From the NCBI GenBank assembly GCA_009668925.1, contig SBEK01000059.1, positions 1 to 19,306 on the forward strand: a stretch of DNA of 19,306 bases. The letters are read 5' to 3'. The position numbers were made by a program, and so were the translations under genes. The notes beneath the pieces were generated by a model, which was given only the letters and a program-made list of their open reading frames with translations, did no database searches and was not told where the DNA came from. The DNA comes from Deltaproteobacteria bacterium. Lineage in GTDB: Bacteria; Desulfobacterota; Syntrophia; Syntrophales; Smithellaceae. Shown here one piece after another: positions 6,770 through 14,247 of the stretch (position 1 is the stretch's first letter; each line of letters opens with the position of its first letter).

Positions 6770-8884
6770 TTATCGTGTGCTGATCTGGAGAAAATAGATA
6801 TAAATCGTGCTTCCAAAAACAACCTGTGACGTCGTCATGGTTCCTATCAAAAAGTTCCAGTCATCGGAAGCCTGCCCGTGGTAGTCGCTTCCTCCCGACA
6901 TGGTAACCTCGCCCGTCGCTGAGAGGGAACCGGTAAAGGAAGTGGTGGGTCTATTGCTCTGGAACTGGCTGTTATCGCTGGTCCAGTCGGTGCCGAAGGA
7001 CATATTGCCGCTCGCATCCACCGTATTCGTGCAGTAAACCCAGCCGGCCTGAACGCCGACCACGGGGACAGGTGTGCTCTTGGCCAGAATGCTGCTTTTC
7101 CAGACGGAAGCCGGCAGCGGTCCGACAGGATAATCACTGCGCGCGGTGATTTGCAAAATCATCAGCCGGTACGTTCCTCCGTTCGTATACGTCCCGACGA
7201 TCGTTTTCTTGTCGTCCGCCAGGAATCCGGAAAATGTTGGAATTCCGCTGACGGCAACTGCGCCGGTCGCATCGACTACGAAATTCCCCCAGCTTGTATC
7301 TGGCGTTGCGATTGTTCCGGAAGGATCGGTTTTACTCGTCAGGGTAACCGCACCCGCCCCATCCGTCGACCCGCGGCCATAGCGCCACTTTGTCTCGGAG
7401 CCGACAATCAGTTCGTGGAAAACAAACGATTTGCTTTGGATGTCGGCGGTCGAATAAACGGCAGCCGGCAAGACCTTCAGGCTGACCCTTAACTCCGAAG
7501 AGCCCGCATTGCCGGTTCCCGCGATGAAATTCCCCGTGGACGTCAGGGTCATGTGAACATTGGTATCCGCACTCGCACCGCTTTCCGTAATGACATTGCC
7601 GGTGGTGGTCCAGGTGAGCGATCCCGCGGCAGGACAGGTGGTGCTGCCCGAACTGTTCAGGCACGACGAAGCGGCAAACAATATTGCGGGATTGGCATCG
7701 GCAAACCTAAGCGTGCGGCGGCGCCATCCCGCGGAACTCGCCGATGTCGTGAGGACATATTCTTTCCACGTCACCGATGGTTTGGCTGTCGCGGCAAAAT
7801 CGCCGACAGTGATGTCGCCGGTAACGGTTATATTTCGGCTTGCCGGCGCGAAGGTATAGCCGGGCGCGGAAGGCGTTACGGTGCAGATGCTGCCTTCACT
7901 TACATTGGAAAAACTATAGTTGCCGGACGCGTTGGTCGTTGTGGAACCGGAGGCGCCGCCGCTCAGCGTAATCGTCACGCCTCCCAGAATATCTCCACTT
8001 ACCGCACCGGAAACCGTGAATTTCCCGGGGATTTTCGTCGCCACAAAGTTCTTTCCCGTTTGATTCGCCCCGTTGACATTCACAGCCGTACTTGCCGGAT
8101 TGAAGGTATAGCCGTCTTTAACAGGGGTGACCGTATAAATTCCGTTGTGGACTCCGGAGAGCGTGTAATTGCCCCCCGCATCGGTAGTCGTCGATGCGGT
8201 GGCCGGACCGGTCAACTGAATGGTGACGCCTTCGACAATCGCGCCGCTCACCGTTCCGGAAATGTTGTAAGTAGGCTCCGGCGTCGGAGCCGCTGTAAAA
8301 TCATTCCCGGTGGAATTGCCGCTTATCGTCACTAACCGGGTGGAAGGCGTAAAATCGTATCCCGTCCTCGATGGCGTCACGCTATAATTACCGGCGGGCA
8401 GTCCCGGGAAACTGTAATTGCCGCCCGCATCCGTTATCGCCGTACCGGCTGCATCTCCGCCAAGTGTGATCAGCACACCCGCCTGTACTGCTCCGGATAC
8501 GGTGCCGGAAAGGCTGTACGTCGGGTCCGTGTTGGCCGTAGCTACAAAGTTCACGCCGGTGACATTGGCGCCGCTCACGATCACGACCGTGCTTACCGGA
8601 TTGAAAATGTAATCCGGCTTCACCGGTGTAATCGTATAGGTTCCGTTCGCCCGGCCGGTGAAGCTGAAGGTGCCGTCCGCTGCTGTTGTGGTCGAAGCGA
8701 TGGCCGCGCCGGTGAGGTTGATCGTCACACCGGCCTGCGTAGCACCGCTCACTGCACCGGAAATCGTGTAGGTGGGAGCCGCTCCGCCGCCGCCTCCTCC
8801 GCCGCCGCAACCTAAAACAATCATCAAGAGCGCGAGGGTCAGGAAGCTGGATAATGCCTGAACGGAAATCCGAAGTCTGTGCAT
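6770..8884 (-). CDS. Large lipoprotein with four CarboxypepD/Cna-B-like repeats
   Basis: This 704-residue predicted lipoprotein has a signal peptide at 1-25 with lipobox ending I-V-L-G-C and lipidated Cys26, followed directly by eight glycines. Four beta-sandwich repeats of about 77 residues follow at 38-116, 122-197, 205-281 and 288-365. Each starts with Y/F-x-(I/L/V)-S-G-x-V-S-G and contains G-x-(Y/F)-(S/T)-(F/L) and Y-x-(V/I)-T-P, then ends in F-x-A-T/A. This is the carboxypeptidase-regulatory-like (prealbumin-like) fold used as a stalk in surface proteins. Residues 370-704 are rich in Ser, Thr and Gly and contain D-K-K-T-I-V-G-T-Y, but match no domain I can name. The ATG has GGGAG 8 nt upstream. 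Likely anchored in the outer membrane and possibly surface-exposed. Function unknown; adhesion or a stalked binding domain is a guess. Confidence 0.85.
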   Translation of the reverse strand: MHRLRISVQALSSFLTLALLMIVLGCGGGGGGGGAAPTYTISGAVSGATQAGVTINLTGAAIASTTTAADGTFSFTGRANGTYTITPVKPDYIFNPVSTVVIVSGANVTGVNFVATANTDPTYSLSGTVSGAVQAGVLITLGGDAAGTAITDAGGNYSFPGLPAGNYSVTPSRTGYDFTPSTRLVTISGNSTGNDFTAAPTPEPTYNISGTVSGAIVEGVTIQLTGPATASTTTDAGGNYTLSGVHNGIYTVTPVKDGYTFNPASTAVNVNGANQTGKNFVATKIPGKFTVSGAVSGDILGGVTITLSGGASGSTTTNASGNYSFSNVSEGSICTVTPSAPGYTFAPASRNITVTGDITVGDFAATAKPSVTWKEYVLTTSASSAGWRRRTLRFADANPAILFAASSCLNSSGSTTCPAAGSLTWTTTGNVITESGASADTNVHMTLTSTGNFIAGTGNAGSSELRVSLKVLPAAVYSTADIQSKSFVFHELIVGSETKWRYGRGSTDGAGAVTLTSKTDPSGTIATPDTSWGNFVVDATGAVAVSGIPTFSGFLADDKKTIVGTYTNGGTYRLMILQITARSDYPVGPLPASVWKSSILAKSTPVPVVGVQAGWVYCTNTVDASGNMSFGTDWTSDNSQFQSNRPTTSFTGSLSATGEVTMSGGSDYHGQASDDWNFLIGTMTTSQVVFGSTIYIYFLQISTR
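7790..8773 (-). repeat. Four tandem coding repeats of about 77 codons
   Basis: The four CarboxypepD-like modules correspond to 8537-8773, 8294-8521, 8042-8272 and 7790-8023 on the minus strand. They are separated by short linkers. Units share the same motif order but differ in many residues, so they are diverged rather than fresh copies. Units 1 and 3 look most alike (both have T-P-V-K-x-x-Y-x-F-N-P). Confidence 0.75.
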
Positions 8885-8930
8885 GGGTTAATCTCCCGAA
8901 ATAGATTTTTTGCCCGGGTCTTAACGGACC

Positions 8931-8944
8931 TTCCCCAAGGGGAA
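8931..8944. promoter_or_regulatory. 14-bp perfect palindrome in the lipoprotein leader
   Basis: TTCCCCAAGGGGAA is an exact palindrome about 47-60 bp upstream of the large lipoprotein's start codon and just downstream of its candidate -10 box. It has the symmetry of a dimeric repressor site, but no regulator gene is adjacent. Confidence 0.35.
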
Positions 8945-8947
8945 CTG

Positions 8948-8976
8948 AAAATGACATCGTTGCCGAAAAATGTCAA
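8948..8976 (-). promoter_or_regulatory. Candidate promoter of the large lipoprotein gene
   Basis: On the minus strand TTGACA (8971-8976) is followed after 17 bp by CATTTT (8948-8953). The -35 box is perfect; the -10 box matches consensus at only three positions. A 14-bp palindrome overlaps the expected transcription start. Confidence 0.35.
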
Positions 8977-9094
8977 CGAGAAGCTGATTCTCCATGCCGG
9001 TTAACATTTCGCAACCACAGTAGAGGCCTGGCGCGGGCGCCGGGGAAGACGGGCGTTTCCCCAGTTCACCAACACCTGTGAAAGAAAAGAGGTA

Positions 9095-9123
9095 TTGACA
9101 AGCCCTTTTTTTTCCTTTACGGT
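9095..9123 (+). promoter_or_regulatory. Candidate promoter of the tolQRAB operon
   Basis: TTGACA (9095-9100) is followed by a 17-bp T-rich spacer and TACGGT (9118-9123). The -10 box is weak. It sits about 38 bp upstream of the tolQ start codon in the divergent intergenic region, so position and spacing are right. Confidence 0.45.
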
Positions 9124-9161
9124 ACCACACAAATTTAAAAACCATTTCTGGAGATTATAAA

Positions 9162-9881
9162 GTGAAAGATATTGGGTCTTTAGGCATAGGAAGCAATTTT
9201 CACGGCTCTCTGCTGGGCATGATTTTAGATGCCGGTCTGGTCGTTCAATTTGTTTTATTGATCCTGCTCATTCTCTCCATTGTCTCGTGGACCATCATCT
9301 TTATCAAGTTCCGGTATTACCGAAAAATAAAGAGCGAAAATGAGGCCTTTGATTCCGATTATCAGCGCAGTACCAAGCTTTCCGAAATTCTGCCGGCGGC
9401 GAAAAAATATTCCTATTCCACAACGGCGGAAGTTTTTCGCGTGGGGTATACCGAACTGACCAAAGTGAACCGGCTCTCCAAAGACGCGGCCCGCGGCGAA
9501 GACATCAGCCTTTCGTCCCTGGATAACGTCGAGCGGGCGCTCAACCGCGCCTCCGGGACGGAAATGACCAAACTCGAAAGTGCTCTGGGCTTTCTGGCCA
9601 CAACGGGCTCCGCAAGTCCTTTTATCGGTCTGTTCGGAACCGTCTGGGGAATCATGGAAACCTTCAAGGCGATCGGCGCACGCGGTTCGGCGACGCTGGC
9701 CGTCGTCGCCCCGGGGATTTCCGAGGCGCTCATCGCCACGGCGGCGGGGTTGGCGGCGGCCATTCCCGCGGTTATTTTTTATAATTATTTTTTAAACAAG
9801 TCCAAGACCATGGTTCAGGAAATGGACAACTTTGCCGACGAATTTTTGAATATCGTCGAACGTTATCTGATTCATAAATAG
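9162..9881 (+). CDS. tolQ: TolQ, proton-channel subunit of the Tol-Pal motor
   Basis: This 239-residue inner-membrane protein of the MotA/TolQ/ExbB family forms, with TolR, the proton-driven motor that energises TolA. Three membrane segments are visible at about 25-50, 142-165 and 185-212, with the large cytoplasmic loop between the first two, as in the family. The signature G-L-F-G-T-V-W-G-I-M at 156-165 and the A-P-G-I-S-E-A-L-I-A-T-A-A-G-L run at 183-197 form the conserved channel helices. The start is GTG with GGAG 8 nt upstream. It begins a tolQ-tolR-tolA-tolB operon, and tolR follows 18 bp downstream. ExbB is the alternative family name, but tolB and pal downstream decide for TolQ. No ybgC precedes it. 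Confidence 0.95.
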   Translation: MKDIGSLGIGSNFHGSLLGMILDAGLVVQFVLLILLILSIVSWTIIFIKFRYYRKIKSENEAFDSDYQRSTKLSEILPAAKKYSYSTTAEVFRVGYTELTKVNRLSKDAARGEDISLSSLDNVERALNRASGTEMTKLESALGFLATTGSASPFIGLFGTVWGIMETFKAIGARGSATLAVVAPGISEALIATAAGLAAAIPAVIFYNYFLNKSKTMVQEMDNFADEFLNIVERYLIHK

Positions 9882-9899
9882 ATGGATGCCGGGTGATGT

Positions 9900-10325
9900 A
9901 TGATGCGGCAAAAACGCAGAAGAAATTCCGATAGAAAATCGATGGCTGAAATCAATGTGACGCCGCTGGTCGACGTTATGCTGGTGCTGCTCATCATTTT
10001 CATGGTCACGGCACCGATGCTGTCCATGGGCATTGATGTCAATCTGCCGCGCGTCAAGTCGAAAAGCATCGACATCGCCGAAGAAAAGCTGGTTTTAACC
10101 ATCAACGAGAATAAGGAAATTTTTCTCAACAAAACCCGGATGCCGCTTCAGGATCTCAATGCCAAACTCGCCGCCATTTTTGCCGAACGCGTCGACCGGG
10201 AGGTTTTTCTGCGCGCCGATAAAAGCGTCCCGTACGGCTTTGTGGTTGAAGTCATGTCGGAAATACGCAGAGCGGGGGTCGATAAGCTGGGCATGATTAC
10301 CGAACCGCCCGAGGGCCTAAAATGA
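9900..10325 (+). CDS. tolR: TolR, stator/rotor partner of TolQ
   Basis: This 141-residue ExbD/TolR family protein has a short basic cytoplasmic N-terminus, a single membrane helix at about 22-42 and a periplasmic domain from about 45 to 141. The helix has the family's M-A-E-I-N-V-T-P-L-V-D-V start, with Asp25 as the proton-carrying aspartate (Asp23 in E. coli TolR). It carries the conserved L-P-x-V segment right after the helix. Two consecutive ATGs (9900, 9903) are possible starts and no strong Shine-Dalgarno is visible, so translation may be coupled to tolQ. Its stop overlaps the tolA start (ATGA), which implies coupled synthesis. Confidence 0.95.
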   Translation: MMRQKRRRNSDRKSMAEINVTPLVDVMLVLLIIFMVTAPMLSMGIDVNLPRVKSKSIDIAEEKLVLTINENKEIFLNKTRMPLQDLNAKLAAIFAERVDREVFLRADKSVPYGFVVEVMSEIRRAGVDKLGMITEPPEGLK

Positions 10326-11050
10326 CGTCCCGGCGGACCCATAAGAGCCCTTTCGGCGATTCCGGCTCTCCCTTCAATATGTTTTTCGCTTCCCTGCTTC
10401 TTCATCTCCTTGTGTTTGCCGCCCTGGTCATTGCCGTTTCCGGCCCGTCGAGGCACTTAACATTCGGCGCACCCTATACCGTCGCCCTGGTCAGCCCCGA
10501 AGCCGTGCTGTCCTCAACGACAGGCGGGACGAAGAGCCTTCTGCAGCCGCCCTCTGCGGATCACTCGGTCATTCTCAAGCGCAGCCTCACGGATTCGAAA
10601 GTCACACCCCTCGTCAAGAAAGACGAAGCCTCGAAAACGGATATTGAAAAGGCGATCAGTGCCATCCGGCAAAAAGAGCTCGAAAACGCCGGGAAAAACA
10701 AACCGGCAGCCGCCGCGCCGCCTTCGGGCGTTACCGGCGCAAAAGCGCCCGAGCAGCAATCCCGGATCAACGACTACAGCCGGTTTGTCTGGTCCAAAGT
10801 GAAAAAGAACTGGACGCTGCCCCAGGCCTTAAAACCCAAAGACAACGTGGAGACGATTATCGACGTCCGCATTGCCCAAAGCGGCGTCCTGGAATATATC
10901 GGATTTGAAAAACGCTCCGGCAACAGCTATTTTGACGAATCCGCCCTTCGCGCGGTTAAAAAGTCGGCGCCTTTCCCTCCGCTTGCCGGATGGGTGAGCG
11001 GCCGCTCCCTCGAAATCGGCATTCGGTTTCATTCCTCGGAACTGCAATAG
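10322..11050 (+). CDS. tolA: TolA/TonB-like protein linking motor to the outer membrane
   Basis: This 242-residue protein has a single N-terminal membrane anchor at about 20-40, a periplasmic linker at about 45-148 rich in Lys, Ala, Pro and Ser, and a TonB/TolA-type C-terminal domain at about 150-240. The C-terminal domain shows Y-x-x-x-V-W-S-K-V-K-K-N-W followed by V-R-I-A-Q-S-G-V-L and F-D-E-S-A-L-R-A-V. TolA transmits TolQR energy to TolB-Pal. The linker is much shorter than the long helical domain of E. coli TolA (421 residues total), which is common outside gammaproteobacteria. The start overlaps the tolR stop by 4 bp. Functionally it could be annotated as an energy transducer TonB, but the operon position supports TolA. 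Confidence 0.9.
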   Translation: MTSRRTHKSPFGDSGSPFNMFFASLLLHLLVFAALVIAVSGPSRHLTFGAPYTVALVSPEAVLSSTTGGTKSLLQPPSADHSVILKRSLTDSKVTPLVKKDEASKTDIEKAISAIRQKELENAGKNKPAAAAPPSGVTGAKAPEQQSRINDYSRFVWSKVKKNWTLPQALKPKDNVETIIDVRIAQSGVLEYIGFEKRSGNSYFDESALRAVKKSAPFPPLAGWVSGRSLEIGIRFHSSELQ

Positions 11051-11074
11051 ACGGAAAAAAGGATCAGACAATCC

Positions 11075-12400
11075 ATGAAAATGACATTCACCGCTAAGCT
11101 GTCCACCCTCCTCATTTTTTTATTCCTCACCGCCCTGCCGGGCGCGGCCGGGGCTAAAGTGTACATTGACATCGACGCACCGGGTTTTCAACAATTCCCG
11201 ATTGCCGTCTGCGATTTTCAGAGCAAGAATGCGCCCGCGGCCCCGGCGGATATCCATACGGCAATCGCCGACCAGATCCGTTACTATCTGGATTTGTCGG
11301 GAATTTTTAATCTTCTGGACAAAAAGAGTTTTCTCGACGGCGTTGAGCCGGGTCAGCCGGGACAGCCGGAGACGATCCGTTTCTCCGACTGGTCGGTTAT
11401 CGGCGCGGACTTTCTCGTCCGGGGCGACATGATCGTTAAAGGGAAAGACATCGCCGCGGAGAGCCGCCTGTATGATGTCACGCGCGGTCAAATGCTCCTC
11501 GCCAAAAAATACACGGGACATGCCGACACCCTCCGGGCCCTGGCCATCGCTATTGCCTCCGATATCCTCCTGGCGCTGACCGGAGATGCAGGAGACCTGA
11601 ACACGCGCCTTGCTTTCATTATCAAAAAGAAAAGCGGCTCCGATATTTATGCAATGGACTACGGCGCCTCGGAGGCGGCAAATCTGACCGGTCATCGAAG
11701 CATTCTTGCCGCGCCGCGCTGGTCGCCGGACGGCAGGTATCTGGCCTTTACGTCTTACAAGAGCGGCCGTCCGGAAGTGTTTTTGCGGGACTTAAATACG
11801 GGGAAAGAAAGAAAAGTTTCCTCGTTTCCGGGCCTCAACTTATGCGGCTCTTTTTCTCCGGACAGCAAGAAACTCTTATTGACGCTGAGTAAAGACAACA
11901 ATGAAGAAATTTATGTACTGGATATCGACACGATGAAATTCGATCGTTTAACCCGCAGCTATTCCATCGATGTTTCCCCCGCCTGGTCACCGGACGGCAA
12001 AAAGATCGCTTTTGTCTCCAATCGCTCCGGAACGCCGCAGGTCTTTGTCATGGATGCGGACGGCAACAACGTCAAGAGGGTCACCTTTGAAGGCAACTAT
12101 AATACATCACCTTCCTGGTCGCCCCGCGGCGGCAGAATTGCCTATGAAGGCCTCATCAACCACAAGTATCAGATCTTTTCCGTGGACGACGAGGGAAATA
12201 ATCTTATTCAGTTGACCTTTGATGACGCAGACAACGAATACCCGTCCTGGTCTCCTTCCGGCAGACAGATTGTTTTCAGTTCACACCAGGGGACCAAAAG
12301 CCGCATCAGCGTCATGAATTCCAACGGCCTCAATACGCGCGTCCTTATGGAAAGCAAAGATCCGCTGGTCATGCCGGCCTGGTCGCCCAGGCTCAAATAA
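11075..12400 (+). CDS. tolB: TolB, periplasmic beta-propeller of the Tol-Pal system
   Basis: This 441-residue periplasmic protein begins with a Sec signal peptide at about 1-27 (cleavage probably after A-G-A). An N-terminal alpha/beta domain follows at about 28-165, starting with the family's V-Y-I-D-I-D segment. The rest, about 175-441, is a six-bladed beta-propeller with repeated W-S-P-D-G-x-x-(I/L)-A-F blades at roughly 45-residue spacing. TolB binds Pal and is released or positioned by TolA to recycle Pal during constriction. It starts 24 bp after tolA with an AAAAAGGA purine stretch upstream. Length and architecture match the family (E. coli about 430). Confidence 0.95.
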   Translation: MKMTFTAKLSTLLIFLFLTALPGAAGAKVYIDIDAPGFQQFPIAVCDFQSKNAPAAPADIHTAIADQIRYYLDLSGIFNLLDKKSFLDGVEPGQPGQPETIRFSDWSVIGADFLVRGDMIVKGKDIAAESRLYDVTRGQMLLAKKYTGHADTLRALAIAIASDILLALTGDAGDLNTRLAFIIKKKSGSDIYAMDYGASEAANLTGHRSILAAPRWSPDGRYLAFTSYKSGRPEVFLRDLNTGKERKVSSFPGLNLCGSFSPDSKKLLLTLSKDNNEEIYVLDIDTMKFDRLTRSYSIDVSPAWSPDGKKIAFVSNRSGTPQVFVMDADGNNVKRVTFEGNYNTSPSWSPRGGRIAYEGLINHKYQIFSVDDEGNNLIQLTFDDADNEYPSWSPSGRQIVFSSHQGTKSRISVMNSNGLNTRVLMESKDPLVMPAWSPRLK

Positions 12401-12474
12401 AAATATTTTTACGTTGGGGTTGTTATTTTTCACCCTTTGCCGTATAGAAAGCATCATGATTAGGTCTAACTTCG

Positions 12475-12519
12475 ACAGGGACATTGAGAAGCAGCGCGGC
12501 TGCCGCGCTTCTCCCTGAA
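12475..12519 (+). terminator. Long GC-rich hairpin between tolB and pal
   Basis: The inner stem GCGCG/CGCGC (12494-12498, 12504-12508) is extended by GAGAA/TTCTC (12486-12490, 12509-12513) across a 3-nt bulge. It is extended further by CAGGG/CCCTG at the base with an internal bulge. No U-run follows closely; the next T-rich run is about 20 nt away. It probably attenuates transcription from tolB into pal or ends the tolQRAB transcript. Confidence 0.5.
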
Positions 12520-12557
12520 CCACACATCATATTCTATTGTTTTTTATATTATTTTTG

Positions 12558-12586
12558 TTGACGTCGGCCCGTATGTTATGTTTTAC
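12558..12586 (+). promoter_or_regulatory. Candidate promoter of pal-cpoB
   Basis: TTGACG (12558-12563) is followed after 17 bp by TTTTAC (12581-12586) in an AT-rich stretch, about 60 bp upstream of the pal start. The -10 box is poor. A separate pal promoter after the hairpin would fit what is known in other bacteria. Confidence 0.3.
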
Positions 12587-12645
12587 TTCAGCCGTTCGTT
12601 AAATCTTTGGAAAATAACGATTTTTAATCACGAAAGGAGAATATC

Positions 12646-13239
12646 ATGAAGAAACATTTATTCTTAATAAGTATGTTGATGGTCCTGGCGTTTGGTCTAT
12701 CCCTGTTCAGCGGTTGCGCCGAAAAGAAGGCAGTGGTCAAAGATGAGGCCGTCCAGGAGCAGAAGGCTCCGGCTAAGGAAGCACCGGTTGCCGTGCAGGA
12801 TGATGAAGCCGCCCGCAAGGCTAAAGAACAGGCTGATCGCGAAGCCGCTCTGAAGGCCCAGGCCGAGAGAGATGCCCGAGCCAAGAAGAATGCGGCGGCA
12901 CTGGCCGACCTGAATATACAGAACATCTATTTTGATTTTGATAAATCCAGCATCCGCCCCGATGCCCGGGAAATCCTGAAAGCGAATGCCGATATATTCA
13001 CCAAGAACAGCGCCGCCACGATCGTTGTGGAAGGCTATTGCGATGAGAGAGGCACAGCTGAATACAACATGGCCCTGGGTGAAAGACGGGCGCAGGAAAC
13101 CAAGCAGTATCTGGCGAACCTGGGCATCAACGCTTCGCGCATGGAAACAATCAGCTACGGCGAAGAAAAACCGTTGGATCCGGGTCACACTGAGGCGGCC
13201 TGGGCTCAGAACAGACGCGTACAGTTTCTTTTGAAATAA
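12646..13239 (+). CDS. pal: Pal, peptidoglycan-associated lipoprotein
   Basis: This 197-residue outer-membrane lipoprotein binds peptidoglycan and TolB. The signal peptide ends in the lipobox L-F-S-G-C with Cys24 lipidated and Ala at +2. Residues 25-87 form a charged Ala/Lys/Glu-rich, probably helical tether longer than in E. coli Pal. Residues about 88-197 are an OmpA-like domain: I-Y-F-D-F-D-K-S, G-Y-C-D-E-R-G-T-A-E-Y-N, A-L-G-E-R-R-A, and Q-N-R-R-V-Q-F at the end. These include the Asp and Arg residues that hold the meso-diaminopimelate side chain. An AAGGAG lies 6 nt before the ATG. It is followed after 19 bp by cpoB and lies downstream of tolB. Confidence 0.95.
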   Translation: MKKHLFLISMLMVLAFGLSLFSGCAEKKAVVKDEAVQEQKAPAKEAPVAVQDDEAARKAKEQADREAALKAQAERDARAKKNAAALADLNIQNIYFDFDKSSIRPDAREILKANADIFTKNSAATIVVEGYCDERGTAEYNMALGERRAQETKQYLANLGINASRMETISYGEEKPLDPGHTEAAWAQNRRVQFLLK

Positions 13240-13258
13240 TGCAGAAGGAGAGCAGGTT

Positions 13259-14083
13259 TTGAAACGCGCTCTACGATATTTCCTGTTCCCGGCGCTGGCT
13301 TTGGCGCTGGCCGGTTGCGCAACGTCTTCCGATTTGAAGGCGGTGCGTTCGGAATTAAACCAGCAAATGGAAGCAAAACTCGCTTCCCTGGATACCCGTT
13401 TGGACTCCCGGTTCGCTGCTCTGCAGAAGGAGCAGGAGAAGAATGTTACGGCGCTCGCGTCCATGCGGAAAGGCCATGCCAATACAACGGCTGACTTTGC
13501 CGAACTGCGCGAGCAGATCCAGCAACTTCGGGGCCAAATCGAGTCCTTAAAAAAGGAAGTCGCCCGGGATAAAGATGATCCTTATAAAGAGAAGATCGAC
13601 AACCTTCTCCTGAAAGTTAATTTTATCGAAAATTTCCTGGAAATCAGCAGGAAGGATTCTCCGACCGACGTCGACGCATCGGCTCAGTCGAAGGATCCAG
13701 GGGCCAAGCAGGATAAAGCCGCCCAGTATGCTTCGGCTTACCAGACATTCAAGAACGGCAACTACACCAAGGCCAGAGAAGCTTTCCAAAGCTTCCTGGC
13801 CGCTTATCCGGCAGGCGAGTATTCCGATAACGCCCAGTTCTGGATCGGCGAATGTTATTTCTTTGAAAAGAAATACGAAAAAGCCATTCTGGAATATGAA
13901 AAAGTCACCAAGAAATTCCCGAGCAGCAACAAAGTTCCTTATGCGCTCCTGAAGCAGGGGATCTCCTTTCAAAACCTGGGCGACAAGGTCAGCGCCAAGC
14001 TGCTTTTGCAGCAGGTCACCAAAGATTATCCCAACACGAGTCAGGCGCGTATTGCACGCTCCAAGCTTCAGGAAATCAAGTAA
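13259..14083 (+). CDS. cpoB: CpoB/YbgF, Tol-Pal-associated periplasmic protein
   Basis: This 274-residue protein couples Tol-Pal activity to septal peptidoglycan synthesis by PBP1B in E. coli. The start is TTG with AGGAG 8 nt upstream. Unlike the soluble E. coli protein, it has a lipobox (A-L-A-G-C, Cys20) and is probably a lipoprotein. Residues about 24-105 form a coiled coil that in the family makes a trimer. Residues about 155-274 hold TPR-like repeats of the YbgF C-terminal type, with Y-Q-T-F-K-N-G-N-Y, then F-L-A-A-Y-P, the characteristic W-I-G-E-C-Y motif, and closing K-D-Y-P repeats. It follows pal by 19 bp, so the two are surely co-transcribed. It ends the plus-strand tol-pal block. 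Confidence 0.92.
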   Translation: MKRALRYFLFPALALALAGCATSSDLKAVRSELNQQMEAKLASLDTRLDSRFAALQKEQEKNVTALASMRKGHANTTADFAELREQIQQLRGQIESLKKEVARDKDDPYKEKIDNLLLKVNFIENFLEISRKDSPTDVDASAQSKDPGAKQDKAAQYASAYQTFKNGNYTKAREAFQSFLAAYPAGEYSDNAQFWIGECYFFEKKYEKAILEYEKVTKKFPSSNKVPYALLKQGISFQNLGDKVSAKLLLQQVTKDYPNTSQARIARSKLQEIK

Positions 14084-14095
14084 ATCTGTCCGATC

Positions 14096-14132
14096 GCCCG
14101 GAGGGGTCTTTATGCCGAAGTCTCCTCCGGGC
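14096..14132. terminator. Hairpin between convergent cpoB and LolB-like genes
   Basis: GCCCGGAGG (14096-14104) and CCTCCGGGC (14124-14132) form a perfect 9-bp stem with a 19-nt loop. It lies 12 bp after the cpoB stop and 115 bp from the convergent gene's stop. No U-run on either side, so the terminator call rests on stem strength and position. Confidence 0.5.
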
Positions 14133-14247
14133 ATCCGCCATACCGCAACCCAAAACTCCGCAGATTTTGCCGAATCCCGATTCGTTTCCGGACGCGTGCA
14201 GCGCCGGCACCCTCCCGCATCCGGAATTGAACCTGTCTTTTGGCGGA

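Noticed and set aside
7553..8335. 260-codon plus-strand open frame inside the repeat lipoprotein gene
   Set aside because: It lies antisense to a well-supported coding sequence with signal peptide and domain repeats, is rich in Arg and Gly, and its apparent repeats mirror the real coding repeats.
8885..8950. Possible riboswitch (such as c-di-GMP type) in the leader of the large lipoprotein
   Set aside because: The leader has a palindrome and a small GGTC/GACC stem, but the conserved sequence core of the c-di-GMP riboswitch, as I know it, is not present and the leader is too short for most classes.
8921..9145. 74-codon minus-strand frame upstream of the large lipoprotein
   Set aside because: It covers both candidate divergent promoters and has no ribosome site; more likely regulatory DNA.
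12697..13482. 261-codon minus-strand open frame across pal and cpoB
   Set aside because: Antisense to pal and cpoB, both strongly supported by family motifs; no start signal and no recognisable protein.
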